Below are positions 10,943 to 24,629 of a stretch of DNA of 64,000 nucleotides, piece after piece. The first letter of the stretch is position 1. Every line of letters begins with the position of its first letter. A program made the position numbers and the translations under genes. Origin of the DNA: Tetrahymena elliotti 4EA (lineage: Eukaryota > Ciliophora > Oligohymenophorea > Hymenostomatida > Tetrahymenidae); the NCBI GenBank assembly GCA_000231825.2, contig JH720308.1, positions 882,110-946,109 on the forward strand, given 5' to 3'. The notes beneath the pieces were generated by a model that saw only the letters and a list, made by a program, of their open reading frames with translations, had not been told where the DNA came from and made no database searches.

Positions 10943-13900
10943 TCATTCACTTAAAATTTAATTAATATCATTAATGGCTGGAGGTTTTATATTCCAGAAA
11001 TTAAATGTATTAAATTCTTCTTAAACCTAATCTTCTTCATGTTATAAAGGAGGGAATACTTAATCAACCATATCATTTAATTACAAGTAGCTATTTATTT
11101 ATTAATTTTATTTGTTTAATCATTAGTGAAGTTAAAAAAGTAAAAATGAAATTTACGTCTTTTTGAATGTATTATTTATTTAATGAAGTTCTGAGGCAGG
11201 ATTAATAATATAAATTTTTTAAATACTGACTTAAACTGCTCTGTATGCTACAGCATCCTTTATTTTTAGATTAAATCATATAAGTTAGTTATCATTCAAA
11301 AAAATATTTACAGTTTCTCTGTTGCCAAAGCCTGCATAGTAAACATTCTTATTTGGAAATAAAGACTAAACTTCTCTTAAGACAGCAATTTTAAAAACTT
11401 CAGGTTTCTTGTCTATAATTTCTCTTTTAAAAGATTTAAGCAATCTATCGGAAGACATAATAATAGGTCCAGGAGGGAGATTAACATTATCTTATTTTAC
11501 ATTGTATATAAACTTTTTTGTTTAGTCAGACTTTTTGTTAAAATGTTAGAATGAATATTTATTTCAATATTTAAGACAATAAACTTCATAAAAAGAAAAT
11601 AATCTCATCATGAAATCTATTTATCTTTATTTAATTAATTACTTGCCCAATAGCTCTTGCAGTTAAATATAGAATTTAATAGCCATTTTTAATTATATTT
11701 TAATATAAGCTAACCACACCTTCATGGGTCCAATCTTTATCAAGCATAGGCATAATTTATCCTAGGACATCAGACCTTTATTTTTTAATTTTTTTTAAGA
11801 ATGAAAGAGAATAAATAAAATTTACTTAGTAATTGTTCCATCAATATCTGAAATTACAATCTATTCATTACTCTACCACAAGTAAATGTATCCTTCTAAT
11901 GTTTACTCTCCTAAAAGGGTAGTTACTACAGTGAAACTAATTTTATTTTAACCAGGCTTTAAATTGAAAGATTTGAGAATATCTGATTTAGGTCTAAAAG
12001 TTTTTCTGATTCTTGATTTGCCAAATGCTGAATTAGAATCACTTATAACTGAAAGCTCATCACTGTTTTTTCTAACTTATTTCATCTCCAGAGTTTCAGA
12101 ACTCTTTGGGGACTACATAGGACTGGATAATTATTAGTCGTTTTTGTCTGTTTAATTTAATTATATAGCAGAAAAATCTTTTTTGAGAGTTTTATCCTTA
12201 GACTAGGTAGGCTCTGCTTCAACAGGTTTCTATTTTGGAGTGTTTTCGTTTTTGTTTCTACGGAAAAAGAAATCTAAGAATCCTGAAGATGATTTCTTTT
12301 TTTACTACTTAATCATATTCTATAATACATTATCTGGTATTTCTTGCTTAAAAGCTAAACGGCATATAAGAATAGTTGAAGCAATTTCTAAAGGATACAA
12401 ATGATACCCAATTTTCAGCAAAAGATTTTTATCATTTAAAATCTAATTATTTAATATACATTAATTAATTCAAATTCTTAAATTAATTTTACCTTTAGAG
12501 GATCTTAACTAAATTGCTCGTATGTAACCTTATAATCTTCAAACAGTTAATCTAATGATTTATTTTCACCTTTTTTCTGCTAAACATTATTACAAAGAGA
12601 TAATCCAATTTCCATTTCATCTTCCTCTTCTTCCTCTTCTTCCTCTTCATTACCTTCTTCTTTAACTTCTTAAATTTTTCCAACTTCTTACTATGCTAAT
12701 GATTTATTATCTTGCTTTTTTTATGAAATTAAATCTTTAATATCCTTATTTTGATCAATTATATCTTTCATCTCAATTTTATTTTGTTCTTTTGCATCTT
12801 TCTTTTTGTCTTCTAAATAAATGTTAAAAAAAATTTCAAGAGTATTTCAATCAATTAATAGTAGAAATATTTTTTATTTTACTTTCAGAATGAGCACTAT
12901 TTTAGGTATTATTTAATTATTTTTGACTTTCCTTTCTTTCTAAAGTTTCATTTCCTCCTTCAGATGAAGATTTCTTTTCCATTTAAATAACAGGCTTCTT
13001 TTTTTCTAAATTTTCTACTACTTCACTCATTTTGTACTTATCTTCTTTGAATTACAGGTTACTAGAACTACTGGCTTAAGATTTACTATCATTTTAATTT
13101 TAAACCTAGATTTTGCTACGCTCTTACTATTCATCGCTAAGAACAAATCTATCTACTTCGCTTTCAATATCACTGCTTTAAATTCCATTTGAATTGAATG
13201 ATGAGTTAGGAGCTTAAGTTGATGAGTTACCTTCTTATTTGATTTCTCCTAAACTTTAATCTTTGACCTATTCTTAATTCATTTTTTAGAGCTCTTCTAT
13301 TGTAGGGTTTTCAGAATTTTTTCTACTAGCTTGATTGCTTACACCATCTTCTTATTTCTTTCTACCACCAAAAATACTTTACCAAAAACCTCCTCCTTTT
13401 TTCTGCTCTGGTTAATTTTAATTCTAAGATACATGTTATGCCTCCTTTTCTTTACTTTAAGAGTTTTAAGTATTAGTAATACTTGCTTGTTTGCCTTCTT
13501 TTTCTTTAACATCTTTGTAAGGAGAAACTAAATCATCAAATCTATACTAATTTTCTTTTAATTTATTATAATTTATAATGACTTTGTGTAATTGAAATTT
13601 ATTTACTGCTAATCTATTCATTGATCTTTTCTTTATCAAAAGCCCCTTCATCATCTGATTGCATATTGGGTACTTAATTGTAAAAAAATGAATTTTTTAC
13701 TTATTATATTAAATATTATTATGCAAATAAATACTTTCATAATCTGAAAATGCATCATCTGAAGAAAGACCTGCATTAAATATTTTTTCCAAAGCATTTT
13801 CATCTCTCTTTTTATTATAAATTTAGTTAACTCATAAGAATATTCCCAACAAACTAAGTATAATAAATTATTACAATATCTTCAAAATATGCTTCTCCTG

Positions 13901-14193
13901 TAGAATCCATTTTCATGGTAACCTTTTGAACTTAGTCATTAATCTTAATTGTTACTATTTTTTCCTTGCTTTTAAGAACTTTGAACTTTCCAAACCTAAC
14001 ATGAAATGAAGAGGACTTAAGTGTTTTATCTGGCTATTCTACGCAAACAATATCAACACAACCACTTAAAGTAGACTTTGTATTATAAAATGTAAAATAA
14101 ATTATGAGCAAAAAAATGTCATAATCGCTTGTATATAATTTAAATTACTTCATTTATATCAAAAACTTCTTAAAGCTTTTTTAAAACACTCAT
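10943..14193 (-). CDS. Lipin-type phosphatidate phosphatase (PAH/lipin)
   Basis: The N-terminus is a clear N-LIP domain: MSVLKKLQEVFDINE, an intron, then STLSGCVDIVCV, SSFHVRFGKFKVL and KEKIVTIKIN. The C-terminal half is the C-LIP haloacid-dehalogenase domain, with VISDIDGTITK, whose DIDGT catalytic motif lies at 11834-11848, followed by DWTHEGVVSLY, LYLTARAIGQ, KPEVFKIAVL and YYAGFGNR. The last exon holds FNFWNIKPPAI and ends at TGA 10943-10945. The enzyme converts phosphatidate to diacylglycerol in a Mg2+-dependent reaction, linking membrane and storage-lipid synthesis at the endoplasmic reticulum and nuclear envelope. Between the two domains lies a low-complexity linker with an acidic Glu run near 12619-12649. 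Several short introns are present, and I give only the outer limits. Tetrahymena is known to have more than one PAH gene, so I assign no symbol. Confidence 0.9.
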
Positions 14194-15013
14194 CCTGCAA
14201 GTAGTTTTTAGATTTACTTAAAATTTTTTATTTAGTATTAATAATTGAAGTTAATCAGAAATAGTAATAATATATCTTTAGTGTTTTTTCTTGTATCGTA
14301 TTATCAATCCAAATTTTTAATCAATTTAGTGAAATTTGATAAAATAGAAAAAGAATTTTCATTCTGATACTTTAACCAACCAAAATAACTTTTAGACTTG
14401 ATCACTCACTCACTCACAGTCTTAAATAGGAAGTGTTAGTAATATTTACATTTGATTGAAGTTGTCAAATTGAAGTATTTAGAATTGACGTTTGCATATT
14501 ATAATCATATGTAATATTTTTGATCGTCATCAGTTTTCCTGTAACATTTAGAATAATTCTTTTATCATTAAATATTCTTTAAAAATAATTTCTACATCCA
14601 TACATATTATAATTTTATGAGATGTGTATCCAAATAAAATTTTGAAATAAAATAGATTCAATTTTTTATATTATTAAGAAGCTAAAATTTAAAAATAAAA
14701 AATCCAATACAAGTAGTAATATGTGCTTATTTTATATATAAAAACCTTTATTCTTCATCCAAACTAAATTGTATGCATAATAAATATTAATTACTATTAA
14801 CAAGACAAGCCAAATCATTAAATATTGAAAATTTAAGTATTTATAATTTATTCACATTCAAAGTATGTGGCGGATAGCATTTATTTGATGCTTATAAAAA
14901 TCTGCAACTACTTTATTCATTTTATGATATATTTTAATTTCTTTTTAAAGAAAAGATTTCGCATTTTTAAATTGTATTCTATCTATCATTATTGAGGATA
15001 ATCATCATAAATG
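14194..15013. other. Spacer upstream of lipin gene
   Basis: The lipin promoter should lie here. The stretch holds a (CACT)n run at 14402-14417. A frame stays open through 14658-15013 as a read-through of the next gene, but its composition is not convincing. Confidence 0.45.
14402..14417. repeat. (CACT)4 microsatellite
   Basis: A perfect tetranucleotide repeat lies about 210 bp upstream of the lipin start codon. No function is implied. Confidence 0.7.
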
Positions 15014-15300
15014 TCATTCTAATTTTTAATAAAAACATTAAAATCTAGCCTTAAATAATTTGGAGATTACTAATTTATTTAATTGCAATTTTAAAAAATC
15101 TATTTTCTTTTTTAAGGTGTCTTTCTTTTTATTCATATATTCTATTTTTGTCTATGTTTCGATGCATGTATGTTCTAAATTTTTGTACAATTTCTAATAA
15201 TTTATAAACCATGTCAATCTAAAAAAATGATTTTGCAAAAAAATAATCTTACATTTAAAACATCAAACTTTTGCTTGTAAATATCTTTTGACTCTTCCAT
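15014..15300 (-). CDS. Small coiled-coil protein (hypothetical)
   Basis: The start ATG is at 15300. Exon 1 (15300-15253) and exon 2 (15218-15071) are separated by a 34-nt intron (15219-15252) without which the frame hits TGA. A second intron, 15019-15070, would splice to a five-base terminal exon giving Lys-stop (TGA 15014-15016), for about 66 residues. The product is charged and helical (QKERHLKKENRFFKIAIKQ). If the second intron is not used, the frame stays open to TGA 14658, but that extension looks non-coding. The family is not recognised. Confidence 0.45.
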
Positions 15301-15740
15301 TTTTATTTTCCTTTATTACTTTTATATTTTAACTATTATAAGAATTCACTTGAATATATCTTTTTAAATCTATATCCTTTATTTGAGCGCTATTTTTTGA
15401 ATATCTAACAAATTTAATTGAATTATTAATAAAATTGTAAAACTATTGATTGAATCTTTTAAAAAAACCAATAAGTATTTAATAAATTAGTTTAAAACTT
15501 TATAAATTTTAAAATATTTTATCTTCAAAAATAATATAAGCAAATTATTTTATTACAAAATATCAAAAATAAACTAAATTAATTGATTAGTTAATAGTAA
15601 ATAATTACTTTCAAAAATAAAAAATATAAACAAATTTATTTTATAAATTATTTTGTCTCAGACTTGGATGTTATTATAAAAACATACAAAGTGAAATATT
15701 TAACATTACATTAATTTAATTTTATTCATTTTTTTTATTG
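15301..15740. other. Spacer between minus-strand genes
   Basis: These 440 bp separate the stop of the pseudokinase-TPR gene from the next start. The stretch is AT-rich and no feature is seen. Confidence 0.6.
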
Positions 15741-18700
15741 TCAACTATTTGACTTTTAATTATTATTACCTTAATTTAAATCTTTATTTTAATCAGTTTT
15801 TATTTAATTATTTTATTCTTAATTTACAGTTTATTGGTTACCCTAAATTTTATCTTCATTTTTTTAAGTTGTTTCTGCTGAAATTTTTGGTTGATTTTAT
15901 TTTTAATTGGTATTACTAGAACCTTTAAGTTAATATGGAATAGAAAGATTCTAATTATTCATGTTAAGGTCTCTTGAATTTTAATCTAATAAGCTTTATA
16001 AATTTTATTGTTGTTGTATTCCTTTGTTATCATCAAAAGTCGCATTGCTGAATGACTAAATCTTTTGATTACTATTGTTATTACTAGTTTTTATTTCTTT
16101 CTGGTTCTAATTGCTATTGTTGATAATAATATTGTTTGTGCCCTAGCTATTTGTTTCGTTTTTGGTAGGTTGAGGTTTTAAATCACTCTGATTTTTATCT
16201 TACAACTTAGGTTAATTATTATTACTACTACCATTAATATTTTAATTATTATTAGTATTTTCTTACTAATTATTGAGTTAATCTTATTACTTATTTTAAC
16301 TATTTTGTTATACTTTATCTTAAATTACTTCTTTTTATTCTTATTGGTTCTTACTATTTGACTCTTATTTTTATTAAATACCAATTTTACTTTGTAAAGA
16401 GTTTATCCTTTTAAGGCATGCTCCTAAGGTTTGGTCATTATCTTGTACACTGTTTGCTTTTGATTATTGTACACTTTGTTTATATGATGCTAAGGCATAA
16501 TCAAATTTAAGTATTTTTTCCAAGAAATTTCCTAATTCATAGTAAATTTAAGCTGGAGTTTCAGTATAAGACTGGAAATTTGATTGAGAAAAAGCAGACA
16601 GGATAGACTCAATCTGCTAATTAGCTTATTGATGTTAATTATTTTTTACAAGAGAAACTATGTAATTTCTTTTGTACTTAATATATTCTTAGTCATCAGA
16701 TTCAGAAAACTTTTACAAAATTGAGACAGCCTCATCCAAGAAGGAGAGACTTTATTAATAGCTTTTAAGTTAGAAATGTAAAGTGCCAATTAGATGAGCT
16801 AATCTTCCTACTTCTTAATTGTTCCCAAGAGTTTTCTTTTTAATTTCATAAGATTTTGTTAGATATGGGAGAGCTTCTTATAATTATCCATTATCACTTA
16901 GAAGATTTCCAAGATTGTACAAAGCAGATGTATATAATTAATCAGAGATGTTTTATTGCTCCATTTTAAGAACTGCACTTTTTATTATCTCTATTGCCTT
17001 ATCCATTTAATTAATATTAGAATAATAAACACCAATATTATTAATATTTTTAATAACATTGTATTCATTTTCACCATAGATTTCTATTTGAAGCTATAGT
17101 GCCATTTCATAATCATTTATTGCTTCTTCTTTCTTTTCAAGCTACCACTTAAGTTAACCACTAAGATTGAAATCTGTAACTAAATTTCTTTGTAGTTTGT
17201 TAAAAGCTGACATCTATTCAGTATTTAGTTAGCTATCTATTTAAGTTATTTAAGTCTTTTTGCTTTGCTATAAATGTAAATTTCTTTAATTTTCATAGTT
17301 TTATTTAGCTAATTCTGTGTATTATTTGCAGTAAAAATAGCTTTTCTCAAAATCATTATTGCTAAAGTATATTTTCCAAATTTTATTTAATGTTGGTATG
17401 CGTCTTTCATCATTTTTCCCATATTTTTTCTCTTACATTTCAAATAGTTTTAAATACAAATCTAAACTTCTTGAAAATTAAAATGTTGTGTAACTTTGAT
17501 CTGCTAACTATTTAATCATACTTTCTGACCTAAATTCTTTATTCTCAGCAAAATTATCTTAATTTTAATAAGACATTATAGCCAATTGTTCATCTTCGGG
17601 TTATATATGTTAAACACTATCAAGAGTATTGAAAATTTAACTCCAAAATTAATTGAAATCAATAATATCTGATTATTATTATTATTATTTTGAATACTTT
17701 AAAAGATGAAGAATTACCTTATTACTGACAGAAGAATTATCTTTCTTTTAATCCATCAAATTAATTGCTCTAGTAATAATATTTTAATTTATATCTGTAG
17801 GCTCTATCAATTGTTAAATGCAAAAGAATGATACTGCTAATGCATATCTATCAGCAAAAAATGGAGTAAATTATGTTTGTTTAATATTTTATTAAGATTT
17901 TTATTCATTTTAGATATAAGGCTATTGATAATAAATATTATAAGCTCTTTAATTTTTGGAAAAATCTGTTGTATTAAATGTTTAACTTAATGAATAATTT
18001 AGTAATTTATACGAACAGGATTCTATACAGTAAATGAGATTATCTGTTGTTAGATAGCTATGCAATATCCCTTTCTTTTCAAAAACTTCTATGCTCTTTA
18101 ATATGCTATGAAAAACAAAAGCTAATTCATTTTCACTATAAAGTTGTCCACTTTGATTTTTTCTTCTTTTAATCATCTCTGTCATACTCTAAAATCTGCT
18201 TGTTTCACAAATTACCTCAAGCTAATTTTTGCTAATTTCAAAGCATACTGGAAGAGAAAGCAAGATAGGTGAAGGTGTGTTTTCTCTATTTTATCTGAAC
18301 TCCTATTATATAAAATTTCAACCATTCTTTAACTCAAAAAAAAAAGGTTAAAAATATTTTACTTTATTTATTTGATAAAGGAGATGAATATCTTTGAAGT
18401 ATTCCTTACACAAATTAGAGGCATTGTAATTGTATGAAAGATATGTTGATTATCTTATATTAATTTAGTTTGTTTCCTAATCTTTTATGTAAGTATTTCC
18501 TTAATAGAGTTTTGGACAAATAGGTGATTAATTCTCAAGCATGGACTTGAATTCCCAATCCAAATCAATCGGATTAGAATTCTATAAATTGTAGACCTTT
18601 AATTTAATATTTGATTAAAATGGGGAGTCTAAATGACTTAGTTAAAATAAACTATTAAATATTTCTTTTTAAGTATCATACTTGTTTTGTACAGTAAAAT

Positions 18701-20585
18701 CTTGCTAAGAATTAAAAATTTTTAAAGAGAAGGAATTGCTTAGATTTGATACTTATTATTCAGATTTAAATAAGTCCTTTTCTTTATATTTATTTTATGT
18801 TTATTAGTTATGGATAGTAGTTTAATCCTATCTTTATTCAAATTATGCATTTTACACTTTTTAACTTTAATCCATATTCATATTTATTTAGTTTTACTGA
18901 GAGGTAAAATTTTAATTTTATTCATTTACTGCATTTCTTGTTGAAGAGACATTATTGTTTTTGTCTTTTTGAATATTCATTTATTATAAAGGGTTTTAAT
19001 TATTTTTAGAAGGATCTTTTTACTGATTTGTGACAGTTTGTTCTTACTAGTATCTCAATTCTACAATGCTTCCACTTCTTAGCTTTTAAAAATAAGGAGA
19101 AGTGTTTCCTCCATTAATTCCACTATTATTATTATGAATTGTTGAAATATTTTCTTTTGTATCCTCCTGAATATCATTTAAGTCTTTTTCTGATTTCTGA
19201 TTATCTTTGATAATATCATCTTTAATATTTTATGATTATTGATCATTTCTTTCTTTTTAATTTTTTGAAAGACTAATAGACATTGGGTCTAGCTTTTATT
19301 ATTGAGCCATTGAAGTTTTTCCACTTTGAACGAAATCATTCTATCTTTGCTGTTGATCAAAATTAAAATTCTAAGCAGATTTATATTAATAATTAATAAT
19401 TGGAGCTTTTTCTTGATTTATCTATCCTTATTAGCTTATATTTAGTAAAGATTAAGGTACTCTTTCTTATGATTTTTATTTTTTTTACGACTTTGGTGTT
19501 TATGTATTTAGTTAAGCATCATCTCCTTAATTTTGTATGCTTGATTTAGCAGGGAAAGATACATTTTAATTATGACTTTAATCTTCAAGCAAGTAAAGAT
19601 TGCTGTTAGGAGGCTGATTATTTGAATTATTTTATTAGAATAGAGAATATTTACCTTTCGATAAAAAAGAATTGTTTGTCCCATTCCTTTATTTTACAAT
19701 ATATGATTTATTTAACTTTGTTGAATTATCTGGACTTTAATTGATTGTTTCATTTAAATCTTTAGTTGGAGAAACTGATCTTGATCTAGCTGGCTTATAA
19801 ACATATTACTCTATTTTACCAAATTCCTCAGCTTTCTTTGGAGAATCACTATCATCATTTTCTTAGCTTAAAACACCATTATATTATCTAATCACTGCAC
19901 TGTTTTAGTTATTGTTTTTAAAGAAAGAATGTGTTTTCTCATCATTAGGTGCATTTTTGTAAAAAGTACTGTTAGGACTAATTGAATGCTCATTATTAGT
20001 TAAATACTAACTCTCTGAAGCATCTATTTATTAAAGGAAATTTCTCTAACCTCCTCTGCTTACATTTCTTTACCCTTCAGATTAATTTTTTGATTTAGTT
20101 TGTTGAAATAATTATTTGTATTGTTAAGTCTTTTATTCATTACCATTAAAATTTTAATCTGATTAATCTTTATGTTTAGAATTCTCTTGATTTTTTGACT
20201 TAATTTAATCTAGCCTAGCCATTCTTTCACTTGATTTTATCTGCATGCGAATTCTTTATTTTTCTAACTCAATATTTTTCTCATCAGTTAATTAATATTA
20301 TTCGCTAATGATTTATTCTTATTATTTTTTGTATTCATTTACAATTTCAGTTTTTTATCTGATAAATTCTTCCTATTCTTGAGGACTCATTTTTTCTAAT
20401 AAAACTCTATCAGAATCTTTTGAAAAGGAGCTTTGATATTTACTTGATTCTTTTTTTATAAAACCAAAATAATTATTTGTAAAATTTAACTCAAATTCCA
20501 AAATATTTTTAATATTTATCTTTGGATAAAAAGAAGCTAAACAAAAAATGTTTTCTGAATTAAAAATTGACATGAAAAATAGCAA
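15741..20585 (-). CDS. Pseudokinase with TPR repeats, Asn/Gln-rich ends
   Basis: One 60-nt intron (18303-18362) leaves 4785 nt, up to 1594 residues, with stop TGA 15741-15743. The order is a charged coiled coil (IVNEYKKQQEQIISEQ), about 500 Ser/Gln/Asn-rich residues, a protein-kinase-like fold (about 660-920), TPR repeats (about 1000-1370) and a poly-Asn/Gln tail. The kinase fold is recognisable from its helix-C and hinge regions and from DRYALAVSFFCI, the counterpart of the 'D-x-x-S-x-G' F-helix. The catalytic-loop position reads LHSYLTTDN and no DFG follows, so it is probably catalytically dead. The TPRs are kinesin-light-chain-like (ALQLQIEIYGENEYNVIKNI). The start could instead be the ATG at 20390 (MSPQE), in the same frame. 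Its partner in architecture is the gene at 34523-43423. The role is unknown. Confidence 0.75.
17672..17689. repeat. (ATT)6 trinucleotide run encoding poly-Gln
   Basis: Read on the minus strand inside the pseudokinase-TPR gene this gives five consecutive TAA codons, that is five glutamines. It illustrates how the reassigned code turns AT-rich microsatellites into polyglutamine. Confidence 0.7.
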
Positions 20586-20664
20586 TTAAAATATGAGAAA
20601 TGGTTTAAATTGAAATAAAAATAAAGAGTATTACTATTAAATCAACTTATTATTTTAACAAATT

Positions 20665-23600
20665 TCAATTAATATTTTAATTACTTTTCTTAGATTTTTA
20701 GTTATCGTAAGGTAATTCATTCATCCGAGATATCACATCGTTAGGAAGATAAGCCATTAGCCTTTCTTAAATTTTTTTATTTATGTAATCTTCTAAGTTA
20801 GGATTTTTATCTAGCATTTAACTTCCTTCAAGTGGTTGCGAATTTTAGCTATCGTTCTCTATTTGAAGCCTTTAGCTCACATCAAGAGGAAGGAATTTTT
20901 GAAGCTAATTTTTTATTTAATTATCTAGAAAATCTTCTAATTATTATTACTCTTCAAATTTCTTTTTATCTGACAATTAAGTGCTGTATTACTCATATTT
21001 TTGAACTTGATTTGCTCTCTAAGTGATATCTTGAGGGAGATATTTTTTAAATTTTTTATAAATACGTTCATCAACCTAAAAAGTAAATAATCTGTCTTCC
21101 ATATCTTTTTCCTCAGTTTACTAGCTTGGCTAATATTTATGATATTTTTAATTCAACTATTCTAATTGCTTTTCGAGATTTCCTAAATTACTTTAAATCT
21201 TTTCTAAATCATTCATATTTTTATTTATTGCTTTAACTGGTTACTTCTTTACCATGTTATAATTTTTTATTTCAGTATTCTTATCTGATTATTAAGGGGA
21301 GTAATCCAATTTATTTTTATCCTCTTATTAGTAGTGTCTTAGATTCGGCTTTGGGGTTTGGTAGTTGTTGTATTACTATTCATCATAATATTGGCTATTA
21401 GTGTTAGGATATCTCTCTTCCTCCTCCTCTATTTTATCTTTTCTATGTTATTTTTCTTACAATCTTGGATTATCAGATTCTATAAAATATTATCTTTTTT
21501 ATTTTTCCTTTAATTCTTAAAGATTTGCAAGCCTTTTATCTAAAAACTTCATTTTTTATTAATATTGTGTATTAATTGACTATTAATTTTTAATTTTGCT
21601 ATCAAAAGTATCAAATCTACTACTGTCTTTTGAGTATAATTTTTAATTATTACCCATATTTTATTAGTTGTATAAATTATTTTTTTCTCCTTCAAAAGTA
21701 TCAATAAGTGTTGTGTTTTAGCTTTTATGAGGATATCTTGAATTACTGGAATCCCTCTAAACAGAACTCCTTCTCTTTGAACTACTTCTATTTTATTCAA
21801 CAATTTGTTGGTTCTATGGAGCATGGTGATTTTCTTTATTCTACTTTGGAGCTTTATTTTAATCAAGATTAGATTTTTCCAGAACATCGTTTGTATTATC
21901 AAATGTATCTAACTATTAATTATTTGCCTGCTATCTATAACTTAGTTATTGATTTTTTTAAGGAGTTTTTATGTTTTCTATAATCTTAGGATTCAAATTG
22001 TGGTATGCTGTTTTCTTTTACTTAAGATCACCTACATTATCAAATGTTTCCATTCTATCGTTCAAGGAATAGAGCTTTTCTTAAACCCTTTTGACTACAT
22101 TTTCTCTTTTTCTTGAATATATTTCATCAATATTAGTATTTTATGTATTATCAATATTATTATTTTCAATTGTGAAATTATCTCCATAATCATTTTCGTT
22201 TCTTGTCTGATTTCTACTAAAATCGTCATCATTATTATATTATTGTTAATTTTATTAAGGAGTTTAAGGTATTGCATTTGAAAGAGTAACAAATTCTTAG
22301 TTATCAGTTATTTTATTTTAAGGATCTTAATCATAATAATAATTTTGTTAAATACGCTTAACCTTAGAATCAGATCTAGGTACTTTTAAACTATTATTTT
22401 AAGGAGAGTTTGAATAATTTTTTTCATTTTACATAAAGGTACTATTTTCATTTAACAAATCTCTTTAATTCATACTTACATGATCAATTCTGTATTAATT
22501 ATCTGTAAATTTATCTAAATTTTACAAAGACCCCCTCCTGATTTATTATTAATACATATTATCTAAACCATTACTTTACATCTTGCTACTTTAAGAAAAT
22601 TATTTAACCATCTATGGGTTTTCCTAAAAATTAGTGTCTTCCTTTGTCAAAATTTTTTATATTTTTTCTTCAGCTGTGTTTAATTTTAAATTATAACTTG
22701 AGAGCTTTCTAATTTAATCTTTAAAAACATAATTTCCTTTGTCTAATTATTCTTTCTTTTGATTGTCCAAAACGTCTCTCTAAAAAGCATCATTATCATT
22801 TAAACTTTGTCTAAAGCTATTAATCTATTCACCTCTTTACCTATTTTGTCCTTCTTGTTAAGAAACTCTTGGAGAGAAATCATTACTTCTTCTATTATAA
22901 TCTTTATAAGTGTAATTTTAATTTATTAATTCTTGATCTCTCTATTCTTCATGTTTTCTAATCTTTTATCTCTACTCTTCTATATTAATAGCTGCTTATT
23001 GTATTGTTTGTTGGAATTCCTTTCTTTGAATGTTATATGGTTACCCATCATTCTCTATGTCAATAAAAGAGTATTAAAAATATATTTACTATTTGAAGTG
23101 TATTTACATGAATTATGGTGATATCTGTGGGAATCTAACTCATCGTCTAAGTTTATGTTTTAAGAAAAAGGATTTTTAGATGAATATTTCATTTTCATTT
23201 TCTCTATTTTATCACTGTATCTTTCCTGGATAGAATTTCCTAAATCTTTAATTCGGGTAGCGCTATCTCTTCTATTATATGAAATTCGAGGAGTTCTAGA
23301 ATTTGGAGTTGCCAACTAATTACTTGAACCTAAAGGTGATTATTATCTACTAAATTAAGTTTTTTAAGAGCTTCTTGCTGTTGAAGAATGAGGATACATA
23401 CCTACATTAAATGAATTTTAATCTATTTAAGGAAGATTTAGTCTCTTTTATTCTTATCTACTTTAGTATCTATTATTTGATTAAGCTCTATGATGAGGAT
23501 TACTAACATTTTTTTATTTTTAATATGAAGGTGGCATTTAATTGTTGTTATTTATAAAGGAATTATCCCCTTCTTAGCCAAAATCTTGAGAAGAAGAGAA

Positions 23601-24629
23601 ATATTTTTAAGGGAAGTTATTTGGAACATATTACTGATTATCATTAACAAAAGATCCTTCATCATTTTAAACGATTTTAGAACCACTGTAGTAAGTAGGT
23701 CTTTATTTTTTATTTGAGCTTGAGCGAAATTTTTGTGAATGTCTTTCAGATGGATAATTTCTAGAGCCTACAGAGAAGATAGATTAGTGAATATTTTGCT
23801 ATTTATCACTTAATTGACTCATTTATTATTACTGCTTTTATTATGAAACAGCTTAATGATATAATCTTTAATGCACAGAAGCTGAAGGAGAGTTTACTTA
23901 ATTTCTCAAGTTTAAATAGTCTGATAATTTTGTATCAGAAGGCTTCAAGTTTTATTTCTTATATTCTCCATATTGATTTTATTCATTTTGATATTCATCA
24001 TAATAATTATTTATTTCATTGCCATTATTTAGTTCTGGTGTTTATGGAATAAAATTTGAAGACGTATTCTATATCTATATGTTAATAGCATTTTTATTAT
24101 ATTAATCTTGTTTCCAATCTGATAAACTTTAATGCGGTTACTACTAAAAAATATCTGCAATATGAGATTACTACGACAACTTCAATCTTATATCTTTTTA
24201 TGATTTTTCTATTGCTTCCCCTATCTAAATATTTTTATTAATAAAGTTCTCTTCTAATTCCTAATTACGTTACTCTAGGTAGCTTTTCTAAGAATAATAT
24301 CCATTATTGTGGGTTGCTTGATTCAATTTAAAAGGCGATTTGCTAGTGGCTTAGCTTGAATTTATTTCATTTTATTAATTATTAGAATTTTATTTATTTT
24401 TAGAGTCATCATTCTTAGAATTTTAGTTTGTTGAAATCTAACTTTTCTTTTTATTATCATTTATGTTGTCATTATTGCTACTATTACTGTTACCATTTTA
24501 TTTTACATTTTATACATTACTTGGCTTCTCATGATCTTCATCGGCCTAATTCCTATTTTATATCTTTGTTTGCTTTGTTGAAAGTTAAGTGGTCTTTTAG
24601 ACAGAACCTGTAGCTATTGATGTAGACAT
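20665..24629 (-). CDS. Asn/Gln-rich coiled-coil protein with threefold C-terminal motif
   Basis: The start is ATG 24629 and the stop TGA 20665-20667. One 53-nt intron (23055-23107) makes the length exact, at 3912 nt or 1303 residues. An in-frame Met at 23822 (MSQLSDKQQ) is the only other obvious start. The protein is mostly disordered, rich in Asn, Gln and Ser, with arginine/serine patches and heptad-like segments (KIRKHEEQRDQELINQ; LDKRLANLQELKEKQK). The last 120 residues contain three copies of a helical motif ending in FLPLDVSQR, YLPQDITQR and YLPNDVISR. I recognise no known domain. The stop is 79 bp from the first possible start of the next gene, on the same strand. A cytoskeletal or scaffold role is only a guess. 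Confidence 0.7.

Noticed and set aside
21549..21902. Standard-code minus-strand frame of 117 codons
   Set aside because: It is an out-of-frame shadow of the 1303-residue gene at 20665-24629, which is continuous in code 6.
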